A DNA stretch of 39,910 nt from the NCBI GenBank assembly GCA_903929485.1, contig CAIYUY010000095.1, forward strand, positions 1-39,910, read 5' to 3'. Each line of letters starts with the position of its first letter. Position 1 is the stretch's first letter. The stretch is from an uncultured Desulfuromonadales bacterium (lineage in GTDB: Bacteria > Desulfobacterota > Desulfuromonadia > Geobacterales > CAIOGM01). The position numbers and the translations under genes were made by a program. The notes under the pieces are model-generated. The model did no database searches and had not been told where the DNA came from. It was given only the letters and a program-made list of their open reading frames with translations. Of this stretch, positions 33,012 through 39,910 are shown one piece after another.

Positions 33012-34034
33012 ATGAATAATCGTTTTTTGGATGCTTGCTGGGGCAAACCCGTTGATCGCACTCCCGTCTGGCTCATGCGCCAGGCCGGTCGTTATCTGCC
33101 CGAGTACATGCGGGTCCGCTCCAAGTGTACTTTTTTGGAGCTCTGCAAGAGTCCCGAGCTGGCCGCCCAGGTCTCCATTCAGCCCGTGGATATTCTCAAG
33201 GTGGACGCCGCTATTCTGTTCTCCGACATTCTGACCCCGGTGGAGCCCATGGGGATGAAGCTGGATTTCGTTCCCGGCCCGCTCTTCGAGAGCCCCATCC
33301 GGACCATGGCCGATGTGGAGGCGCTCCGGATTCCCCAGATGGAACAGGATGTCCCCTATGTCCTGGAAACCATCAAGATCCTTCGTCGGGAGCTGGAGGG
33401 GAAGGTTCCGCTCATCGGTTTCGGCGGGGCCCCGTTCACCCTGGCCTGCTACATGGTGGAAGGGAAGGGATCCAAGGATTGGGCGACCATGAAGCGGATG
33501 ATGTACACCGCGCCGGAAGTCTATCACGCCCTCATGGAGAAGGTGACCACCATGGATATGGAATACCTGAACGCCCAGATCAAGGCGGGGGCTCAGGCGA
33601 TCCAGATCTTTGACACCTGGGGCGGAGTCCTCTCCCCGGCCGATTACGTGAGATATGTCCTTCCCTATACTACCAAACTTATCAACGGCTTGAACCGGCT
33701 GGAAACCCCTGTCATCCACTTCGTGAAGGGGGCCGGGAGCATGCTGGACATCGTGAAGCGGGCGGGGGGGGACGTCATGGGGCTGGATTGGCATCTGGAT
33801 TTGGGAAAAGCTCGTGACATCCTGGGTCCGGAGATGGCGGTGCAGGGGAACCTGGACCCCACCGTGCTCTTTGCGTCCCCGGAGATCATTGAGCGGGAAG
33901 TCCAGCGGGTTCTGGACGAGAACGCCGGTCGGCCGGGACATATCTTCAATCTCGGTCACGGCATATTGCCTACGGTGCCTCCGGAAAACGCGATTCATAT
34001 GGTTGAGTGTGTCCATCGGCTGTCGCGGAAATGA
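33012..34034 (+). CDS. hemE: Uroporphyrinogen decarboxylase
   Basis: This 340-residue protein is a full-length UroD, which makes coproporphyrinogen III from uroporphyrinogen III in haem synthesis. The N-terminal signature is RTPVWLMRQAGRYLPEY. The second signature lies in IGFGGAPFTLACYMVEG. The substrate Asp and Tyr positions are kept (ILFSDILTP; GKGSKDW and FDTWGG further on). AAAGGAG precedes the ATG. It is a single gene with its own promoter and terminator. Confidence 0.96.
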   Translation: MNNRFLDACWGKPVDRTPVWLMRQAGRYLPEYMRVRSKCTFLELCKSPELAAQVSIQPVDILKVDAAILFSDILTPVEPMGMKLDFVPGPLFESPIRTMADVEALRIPQMEQDVPYVLETIKILRRELEGKVPLIGFGGAPFTLACYMVEGKGSKDWATMKRMMYTAPEVYHALMEKVTTMDMEYLNAQIKAGAQAIQIFDTWGGVLSPADYVRYVLPYTTKLINGLNRLETPVIHFVKGAGSMLDIVKRAGGDVMGLDWHLDLGKARDILGPEMAVQGNLDPTVLFASPEIIEREVQRVLDENAGRPGHIFNLGHGILPTVPPENAIHMVECVHRLSRK

Positions 34035-34115
34035 TGCTCGTGTAATTTCCAGCGGTCATCCCCGCCTGTGGCCGGGAGCGTCCTGCGGCGGGAAACAAAG
34101 ATTGCCGGACAATGC

Positions 34116-34150
34116 AAAAGGGGACGGGAATTTTTCCAGTCCCCTTTTTT
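34116..34150 (+). terminator. Rho-independent terminator after hemE
   Basis: AAAAGGGGAC (34116-34125) is inverted at 34139-34148 and followed by T residues. It lies about 80 bp after the hemE stop. Confidence 0.85.
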
Positions 34151-34286
34151 CAGGCTCACCCTGCCCTCCCTTGACGGCGAGTAATCTTTACCCATCTCCA
34201 CCCGGCAAGGGAGACGCGCCGGTAGTAATCACCGTTATCACCCCGGGTGGGATGTCTGCTCTGATGCGTAAAGAAAGAGGTGTGCA

Positions 34287-35690
34287 ATGAAACGACTGCT
34301 GCTGATACTCGTGACCATGGGACTGTCCGCGTGCAGTTCCGGCGGGGGAGACGGCCCCTCTATCTCGGGGAAAATCGTTCTTAACGGCGTTCCCCTGGCC
34401 GGAGTTGTGGTGACCGTGAGCGGCGCCATGACTGCCTCGGCAGCCACCGACAGTGGCGGCTACTACACCGTCCATGGGGTGAAAAACGGCGGCTACTCGG
34501 TGAACCCGGCCCTGGCCGGTTATCGGTTCACCCCGGCGGCTCGACCGACGGTGATGAGCGGAAGCAACCTTGCGGGCTACGACTTCGTCGCCACCGCGGC
34601 GCCGCCGGTAACCGCCGTGCTACTCCCCCGGACCGGGCAGGTCGCCACCTACCAACCCGGTGATGACGGCAGTCTGCAAAAAGGAGCTGCATGGCCTTCC
34701 CCGCGCTTTGCGGACAGCAACAACGGCGCCGTAACCGACAGGTTGACCGGCCTGATCTGGCTGAAGGACGCCGCCTGCATCGGCAGGAAGAACTGGAATG
34801 ACGCCCTTGCCGCCGCCAACGGCCTGGCTTCCGGTATCTGCGGCCTGAGCGACGACTCGAAAGCCGGCGACTGGCGACTGCCCAACGTCACCGAGCTGAA
34901 CAGCCTCGTCAATCTGGGCCGCTGGAACCCGTCCGTGGGACCGATGCAGACGGCCGACACCGCCGCCCCTCTCCCGTTCAACGGCGTGGCCAATTATTCT
35001 TACTGGTCATCCACCACCTCAGCGGCCCTTGCCACTCAGGCGTGGACCATCCACTTCCTGTTCGGGCTGGTGAACCCTCCCTTCAAGAAAATCCCGTTCC
35101 TGGTCTGGCCGGTGCGGGACGCCGCCACTGCCGGGACGATCAGCCTTCCCCGGACCGGGCAACGCTTCAGCTATGCCGCGGGGGACGACGGCTATCACCA
35201 GAAGGGGGCTCTCTGGCCTACGCCTCGCTTTACCGACAACGGCAACGGCGCGTTCACCGACAATCTGACCAAGCTGGTCTGGCTGAAGGACGCCAACTGT
35301 ACGGATGAGGCAGGCGGACAGAAAAGAATACAACCTGCCACGCCCACGGTATCCGCCACCTTCTCGGTGCTCAGGTATGGTCAGGCGCTCACCTGGGTCG
35401 GAGCTCTGCACACGGGTATCTGCGGGCTGAGCGACGGCTCAAGCTCCGGCGACTGGCGCCTGCCGAACCGGCTGGAAATACAGAGCCTGATTGACTACAG
35501 CCAAGGCAACCCGGCGCTTCCGTTCGACCACCTCTTCCTTAGCGTCCAGGCCCAGGGGATCTGGACGGCGACAGCTTTCACCACCAGCAGCAATGACTCC
35601 CCCTGGTTCATCTACCCGGAGAGCGGGGTTATTAATGCTTCTACCTATGGCAGCTATTATCTCTGGGCGGTGCGGGACGGTGCGCCGTGA
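34287..35690 (+). CDS. DUF1566 domain lipoprotein
   Basis: This 467-residue protein has a lipoprotein signal (LSAC, Cys16), a carboxypeptidase-regulatory-type beta domain (about 24-100; ISGKIVLNGVPLAGVVV) and two DUF1566 units. These begin LPRTGQ near residues 113 and 287 and share PRFxDxxNGAxTD, LTxLxWLKDA, ICGLSD and GDWRLPN. DUF1566 is related to the C-type lectin/FGE-like fold and often lies in surface proteins. The cysteines in each unit suggest disulfides. It should be lipid-anchored at the outer face or in the periplasm. It stands 39 bp before a protease gene on the same strand. Confidence 0.88.
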   Translation: MKRLLLILVTMGLSACSSGGGDGPSISGKIVLNGVPLAGVVVTVSGAMTASAATDSGGYYTVHGVKNGGYSVNPALAGYRFTPAARPTVMSGSNLAGYDFVATAAPPVTAVLLPRTGQVATYQPGDDGSLQKGAAWPSPRFADSNNGAVTDRLTGLIWLKDAACIGRKNWNDALAAANGLASGICGLSDDSKAGDWRLPNVTELNSLVNLGRWNPSVGPMQTADTAAPLPFNGVANYSYWSSTTSAALATQAWTIHFLFGLVNPPFKKIPFLVWPVRDAATAGTISLPRTGQRFSYAAGDDGYHQKGALWPTPRFTDNGNGAFTDNLTKLVWLKDANCTDEAGGQKRIQPATPTVSATFSVLRYGQALTWVGALHTGICGLSDGSSSGDWRLPNRLEIQSLIDYSQGNPALPFDHLFLSVQAQGIWTATAFTTSSNDSPWFIYPESGVINASTYGSYYLWAVRDGAP

Positions 35691-35729
35691 TATGAGTATC
35701 AAAATTAACAGGTTAGGGGAGGAGCAGCG

Positions 35730-37028
35730 ATGAGACGACGTGATTTTCTGATGGGCGCCGGTGCGTTGGCCCTGACCGCGGCCGGCGGTCCGTTGCTGTG
35801 CCGCCGTGGGAGAGCCTTTGCCGACGGGAGCCCCCTGGACGGGTTACTCCCCTTTAACGATTATGATACCCTGGAGAACATCCGGGCCACCATCAAACAT
35901 AACGGCTTCCGCTTCCAGGTGGGCCACAACTGGGCCTATGACGAGTATGGGTACGCCGCCACCCAGGCCGACGTAAGACCTTGCGATGTTACCCGGATCG
36001 TCATCCCGCCGGCGCCGGCGCCCCCTGATCCGGAATTGCCGGCCAAGTTCGACCTGCGCGACATCAACGGCCGCAGCTACATCGGCCCGATCCGCGATCA
36101 GGCGGAGACCGTGCTTTGTCAGTCTTTTGCCGTCGCCGCCGCCGCCGAGGCCTCGTACAACCGTCGGAACGGCCTTTATGATGACAACTGCATTTCCCTT
36201 TCCCCCATGTACTTGGGTAGCATCTATGACAATGGGTTCTCCGGTAGGACCAGATCAGGGGAGCCATGGGGGAATCCCACCGGCTTGGAGGGGCTCTGCC
36301 GGGAAGAAGATTTCCCCTTCATACCGTACATGTTGGGGGCCGGCGTCACACCGCCGGCCATCCTGGTAGAAGCCGCCAAGTCGGCCCCCCGGATTACCTT
36401 CCGGCGCTACGGTTTGGTCTACCCCTACAACTACTGGGAGACCGTCAACCGGATCAAACGGGCCATCTACCGCTATGGCGCCGTCGCAGGGAACATCCTG
36501 AATTGCAGCGCCTTTCGCGCCTACAAATCAGGAGTATATGAAGATACCCGGATTTATCCGAATAAGCTGCCGTACCCCGTCAGCGCAACTAACCACGCTA
36601 TCGCCTTGGTCGGATGGGACGACAACCCGCCGGAAGGGGGGAACGGCTGCTGGATCCTGCGTAACTCCTGGGGAGAGTCTTGGGGGGAGAGAGGGTACAT
36701 GCGCATTCGCTATTTTTCCGCCGGTGTCAATTACCGCAATGAATACCTGGAAGCCGAATCCGCCGATGACGGAAACCTGAAGATTTATGGCCAGGTTTCG
36801 GTGGATGGCGCTGCCGGATCCTGGATCTCGGTGCTGTTATCGGGAGATGACAGCTTTGAATCCATCGCCACGGGTGGCTGGCATGGCTTTTCGGCGCTCA
36901 AGGCGGGGCATTACCGGGTGACGCCTGACCAGCCGGGGGTGCTCTTCACCCCGCCGTATCAGGAGGTGAATCTTACCACCGGGTATGCAGTAGTAAATTT
37001 TGCGGGAAAGTCGGCGTTTGCCGGCTGA
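35730..37028 (+). CDS. Tat-exported papain-family (C1) cysteine protease
   Basis: This 432-residue protein begins with a twin-arginine-type signal (MRRRDFLMGAGALALTAAGG). The papain domain has Gln124 (oxyanion), Cys130, His289 (SATNHAIALVGWDD) and Asn312 (ILRNSWGESWGERGYMRIRY). In most family members Cys is followed by Trp; here it is Gln (VLCQSFAVA). The Cys normally found upstream of the nucleophile (QGSCGSCW) is replaced too. A C-terminal beta domain of about 90 residues follows. GGGGAGGAG precedes the ATG. It is probably cotranscribed with the DUF1566 lipoprotein and could process it or other surface proteins. Confidence 0.88.
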   Translation: MRRRDFLMGAGALALTAAGGPLLCRRGRAFADGSPLDGLLPFNDYDTLENIRATIKHNGFRFQVGHNWAYDEYGYAATQADVRPCDVTRIVIPPAPAPPDPELPAKFDLRDINGRSYIGPIRDQAETVLCQSFAVAAAAEASYNRRNGLYDDNCISLSPMYLGSIYDNGFSGRTRSGEPWGNPTGLEGLCREEDFPFIPYMLGAGVTPPAILVEAAKSAPRITFRRYGLVYPYNYWETVNRIKRAIYRYGAVAGNILNCSAFRAYKSGVYEDTRIYPNKLPYPVSATNHAIALVGWDDNPPEGGNGCWILRNSWGESWGERGYMRIRYFSAGVNYRNEYLEAESADDGNLKIYGQVSVDGAAGSWISVLLSGDDSFESIATGGWHGFSALKAGHYRVTPDQPGVLFTPPYQEVNLTTGYAVVNFAGKSAFAG

Positions 37029-37145
37029 GTTTCGAGACCGATTAGCCACTTGAAACGATGATCTTATCCGGTAGCCAGGTGATACGCACTAAATGTCGGA
37101 GGTTTATTTCAACAGAGCTTTCCGTCGCACCAGTCAAAATAGCTG

Positions 37146-37991
37146 TCAAAGAGCATCAACCTCTTCCCGACTCAAACCGGTCGCCTGCATGATTGTCTCC
37201 ATGGAAACAGCCGCTGTTTTTAAATTGCGCGCCACTTCTTTTTTTGCCTCACGTTCGGCGGCAACTGTTTTCCTCCGAGCCTCGTCTGCCTCACGTTGGA
37301 CTTCGCTGATTCTCTGCCTTGCAACGTCTGTCCTTTTTTCGGCTTCGGCTGTTTTCTGCATCAGTTGCAGTATCCGTCGCTGCATATCCTCAAATTCATC
37401 AAGAATACCATCTTCAATCTCCATCTGCTTTCTCATCTCCGGTTCCAGTATCGCCGCCTGCAACCGCCGGATAAGTGAACGATGCTTCTCCGGATACTCC
37501 TCTTCCTTGATGTTCAAAATATGGTGATCCGGATCAACATACGTACTCTGGTCGAAGTTGCTTAAAAGCTTTTCAAGATCATTACGACGTTTCCGCGCCA
37601 GGTTCGGAATTTGGATCACATAACTGTCATGGGTGAGACTTTCGATGAAGCTCTCCCTTACCGTCAACAATTCGCCGGTAACCGGATCCCTGTATGTTCG
37701 GTTGACGCCGATTATTGAGGCGTCGGTACTGTCGAGTTTGTGTCCAAGTACGTAGATGCCGATGATCGGTATCCCGATTCTTCTTTCATGATTGTTGATG
37801 GTCGCGACTGTCGTATTGTTTTTGTTGGAGTACTGACTCCCCAGATATCCCCTGAACCGCATGATATCAGTGGCGTACTTTGCTTTTTGTATTTCAATGA
37901 GAACCTGTTTCAGATCATCGGCGGTCTTGATGGTGGCGCTGAAATCAAGGCGATACACCGTTAGCAGATTGTGTATTATATGGTGGATCAA
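37146..37991 (-). pseudogene. PD-(D/E)XK nuclease family protein, N-terminus lost
   Basis: About 270 residues resemble PD-(D/E)XK transposase/Rpn-type nucleases, with RLDFSATIKT and VLIEIQKAKYATDIMRFR containing the D...ExQ catalytic residues. The ~70-100 residues usually in front are absent. Instead, the upstream DNA encodes, in another frame, the start of a DNA methyltransferase that breaks off at the same point. The C-terminal third is coiled coil (AEAEKRTDVARQRISEVQR) ending with the family-typical GLSREEV. The ATG at 37991 is fortuitous, being made of methyltransferase sequence. It may still be translated but is probably a truncated product. Confidence 0.75.
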
Positions 37992-38181
37992 TGAATATAC
38001 ACTTCACTTGACCCCTGTAAAGCGGAAGCAGCGCTTTCAATGCCGGGAGGTTATCGCCATGAATCAACACATTATCAGCTTCAACGTCGCCGTGTGAAGT
38101 TTGAAATTGCAACAAGTGGTACGGCGCTTCAGCGGTGCTGCTGACTGCCTGGTTTTTGTTAACCCAAGCTAAAAACGGCAT
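37963..38181 (-). pseudogene. N-terminal fragment of a second Mod methyltransferase
   Basis: About 73 codons begin MPFLAWVNKNQAVSSTAEAP and reach the catalytic motif (VKCIFIDPPYNTQSA), matching the first part of a site-specific adenine methyltransferase of several hundred residues. Right after this the sequence changes to that of a PD-(D/E)XK nuclease and the frame soon stops (at 37945). The ATG has GAGGA 7 bp upstream, so the 5' end is original. It is not from the same Mod type as 870-3530. Confidence 0.82.
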
Positions 38182-38212
38182 GAAATGTCCTCGGTTAACT
38201 TTTTAGTTGATC

Positions 38213-38373
38213 TAAGGTTATTCAAAACAAAAAACATACCATCATTCTGAACGTTGTTTTATAGTAGTTAGGGGCGAAGCAAGGTTCATCTGCTCACGCT
38301 AGCAGAAAAACCTTGCACGGATAATCAAACAGGATGACAGGTGTTCGGTGTATTTTTTGCGCAAATCACCTTA
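38213..38373. mobile_element. MITE-like element, complete copy 2
   Basis: A 161-bp element. The left end starts TAAGGTTATTC and runs to ...ACATACC. The right end is GGTGTATTTTTTGCG then CAAATCACCTTA, the inverse of it. The core is a TCATTCTGAACG...CAGGATGACA palindrome, itself interrupted by a second hairpin (GCAAGGTT ... AACCTTGC, 38278-38317). It lies upstream of the Mod fragment. The TA at each end may be a target duplication. Confidence 0.7.
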
Positions 38374-38428
38374 CATGGAAGGCGCCGACTCAGCCCCCCA
38401 GCCTGCTCGTGGGAGCATTTCGGACAGA

Positions 38429-38815
38429 TCAATGATGTGCTATCTTACGGTCTTCAACAACGATGTGGTGAAGTACCCAGTTGACAAGAAATTTTATTAA
38501 TTCATTGGCTTTTTCATGGGTGTCCCGTCCCGGGGAATTTTTAAGCTCATGTATTTTGTCCGAGAACCGGTTATGTTCTTGCTTATGACTATAGGAATGG
38601 GGATGTTTGATCTTATGCATGATCTGTTCTTCTGTTTGAAAATGGTATTTTGTGAATGCGATTATATTGTCGAGAGCGGATTCATAGGCCAAGTCGGTAA
38701 TGCCATGCATGAAATCTTCATATAATTTATTCAGAATTTTGAATAATCTCTTGTGCTGAGTGTCGAGTACGGTATTTTTCAACGAATACGATTCCTTCCA
38801 TTGAATCAGCGGCAT
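38429..38815 (-). CDS. Bacteriohemerythrin
   Basis: This 128-residue single-domain hemerythrin keeps all expected di-iron ligands: H21 (DTQHKRLF), H58 and E62 (HFQTEEQ), H77 and H81 (HKQEH), H117 and D122 (HHIVVED). It binds oxygen reversibly at a di-iron centre and can serve oxygen storage, delivery or sensing in microaerophilic or anaerobic bacteria. It starts MPLIQWKESYSL, as usual for the family. No partner gene is close. The 250 bp upstream hold no gene that I can support. Confidence 0.94.
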   Translation of the reverse strand: MPLIQWKESYSLKNTVLDTQHKRLFKILNKLYEDFMHGITDLAYESALDNIIAFTKYHFQTEEQIMHKIKHPHSYSHKQEHNRFSDKIHELKNSPGRDTHEKANELIKFLVNWVLHHIVVEDRKIAHH

Positions 38816-39063
38816 GACGAGCTCCCTTGCTAACCATCGATCGATAGAGGAATTTCACGCCGTATCTTTTTAAACTCCCCAAAAAGTAGAAAAAGAGGGC
38901 TTGAAACGATATACGTCCCACGATAAGGCCTAATCTCTCATGAGTCAACCAATATGCACTCCGTCTTGAGATGCAACGTGAGAATCTATCGCACAAGAGG
39001 GAGAGCATCCTCGCGCCACCAAAGCCGGGCGCCGGATGTGGAGAGCTTGGCCGTCGTTCTCAA

Positions 39064-39678
39064 TCAGGCACCTCGGCCCGATCTTCTGATGTATGCCAAT
39101 CCTCCAAGGCCGGCGCAAAGGAGCAGGGCGGTGCTTGGTTCGGGAACCGTGAATGTAGAGCCGTATGCCGATATCTCGGTAAGCCCCACCCAATCGCCGG
39201 CGCTGACAACTTCATACTTTAAATACTGAGCAGTCGCGCCATTGGTTGTGATGTTTTCGGAATGAATATCGGACAAGTTCCCTGACGCAATGAACTTCCA
39301 GTTGGTATTGTTGTTCCAGGGGTCATTCCAGGCGTCATCGTTTGTGCCGGCATAAAGGTTGAACGTCACCCCGCCGCTTTGAGCCGGATAAAAGAGGTCG
39401 ACATGAGATAACGAATAGAGCCGCCCGAGGTCCACCTCCAGCCAGTGTTGCGACCAGTCTCCCGCATTCCAAAAATTATCCGTGCCATCCGTTGCATGGG
39501 AAGCAACCCATCCATTCCATTCAGCATCGGCCTTGGCGGTTTTTCCCAGGGCCACATTGCCGGGCGCCAGCGTAAGCGCCTGAGCAGGGAGCACCAAGAG
39601 CAGAAAAATTCCCAGGAGCATGAGCGCCGCAATGAGTGGTTTTTTAACGAACGTTGGTTTTTGGGTTACATCTCGCAT
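39064..39678 (-). CDS. PEP-CTERM protein with discoidin-like domain
   Basis: This 204-residue exported protein has a signal peptide (about 13-35, PLIAALMLLGIFLLLVLPAQA) and an F5/8-type (discoidin-like) domain (NVALGKTAKADAEWNG...HATDGT... HWLEVDLGRLYSLSHVDL) that often binds carbohydrates. It ends in a PEP-CTERM tail (VPEPSTALLLCAGLGGLAYIRRSGRGA). AGGAGA lies 8 bp before the ATG. It would be sorted by the same exosortase as the protein at 28043-28681. Unlike that gene, no sigma-54-like site is obvious upstream. Confidence 0.9.
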   Translation of the reverse strand: MRDVTQKPTFVKKPLIAALMLLGIFLLLVLPAQALTLAPGNVALGKTAKADAEWNGWVASHATDGTDNFWNAGDWSQHWLEVDLGRLYSLSHVDLFYPAQSGGVTFNLYAGTNDDAWNDPWNNNTNWKFIASGNLSDIHSENITTNGATAQYLKYEVVSAGDWVGLTEISAYGSTFTVPEPSTALLLCAGLGGLAYIRRSGRGA

Positions 39679-39769
39679 ATGGCATCTCCTCTTGGCGCGG
39701 GCTGAAAAATTTTTACAGTGAAAAGCTCACAATTAGCGTACTCTTGCCGTATGGCGCAGTCAAACAAAA

Positions 39770-39801
39770 AAAGGGGACCGGAAATAAATCCGGTCCCCTT
39801 T
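39770..39801 (-). terminator. Rho-independent terminator for a gene beyond the window
   Basis: Twelve-bp arms (AAAGGGGACCGG and inverse) around an eight-base loop are followed on the minus strand by a run of T. It would end a minus-strand transcript that enters from beyond the right edge. Confidence 0.8.
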
Positions 39802-39841
39802 ATCTTGTCCCATGACAGTTGGCCATGACTACTCCCTACGG

Positions 39842-39870
39842 ATAAGGTGATTCGCGGCAAAGTACATACC
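39842..39870. mobile_element. MITE-like element, left end only
   Basis: ATAAGGTGATTCGCGGCAAA then GTACATACC matches the terminal repeat of the elements at 5789, 6238 and 38213. The core palindrome is not seen before the window ends. Confidence 0.55.
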
Positions 39871-39910
39871 CAGCAGGAACCCGTTCACCCTTCACAATTT
39901 CCGAGCAAAC

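Noticed and set aside
38727-39008. 93-codon minus-strand open frame before bacteriohemerythrin
   Set aside because: It overlaps the start of the hemerythrin gene in another frame and shows no recognisable features.
39680-39770. Sigma-54 promoter for the second PEP-CTERM gene
   Set aside because: No GG-N10-GC pair with a TTGCA-type -12 element was found there; a TGTAAA stretch is present, but the rest of the 16-mer is not.

Overview
The window looks like a piece of chromosome from a Desulfuromonadales/Geobacter-like member of the Desulfobacterota. This is inferred from gene content and protein style (an NtrYX-like pair followed by a radical SAM gene, a DUF1566 lipoprotein, PEP-CTERM proteins, bacteriohemerythrin, and many intergenic palindromic repeats). 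No rRNA, tRNA or CRISPR array was seen. Most genes are GC-rich. Both ends of the window are patchy, AT-richer and full of repeats and broken genes.

Left accessory region (1-6990). It holds an AT-rich repeat patch, a type III-like DNA methyltransferase (Mod) with an in-frame palindromic insertion and an AT-rich target-recognition segment, a GIY-YIG nuclease set among TGTCATCCTGAGC repeats, a restriction subunit (Res) reduced to its C-terminal half, a 20-codon stub resembling the start of a DUF499 ATPase gene, and a nucleotidyltransferase with an early stop codon next to a small partner gene. A ~155-bp MITE-like element with about 28-bp terminal inverted repeats lies exactly at several of the gene breakpoints.

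Core block (7.0-24.6 kb). On the minus strand, an NtrY-like kinase, an NtrX-like regulator and a radical SAM protein form an operon. The regulator has lost the residues that normally define a working sigma-54 activator. Then come a chemotaxis receptor, a periplasmic repeat protein, a PAS protein, YceH, a lone GatC, a B12-binding/DUF4080-type radical SAM protein, a small membrane protein, an acyl carrier protein, a MutY-like glycosylase without an iron-sulfur cluster, a beta-barrel protein, ElbB and a DegP/HtrA lipoprotein protease.

Sulfation/PEP-CTERM block (24.6-29.2 kb). APS kinase (CysC) overlaps by four bases a 937-residue protein that joins an alkaline-phosphatase-type phosphodiesterase, a TPR region and a sulfotransferase. 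A PEP-CTERM surface protein lies just upstream. Its promoter region has a -24/-12 sigma-54-like site and, further upstream, two near-identical 16-mers spaced exactly 22 bp, resembling an enhancer for a PrsR-type regulator. The block may sulfate an exported polymer linked to PEP-CTERM sorting.

Right part (29.2-39.9 kb). A decayed AAA-ATPase/PD-(D/E)XK gene is followed by an rluD-pgeF-hydrolase operon with a hairpin leader, a PLD-type protein, hemE, a DUF1566 lipoprotein with a Tat-exported papain-like protease, a fused scar of a Mod N-terminus and a PD-(D/E)XK nuclease C-terminus, a second complete MITE-like element, bacteriohemerythrin and a discoidin-domain PEP-CTERM protein.
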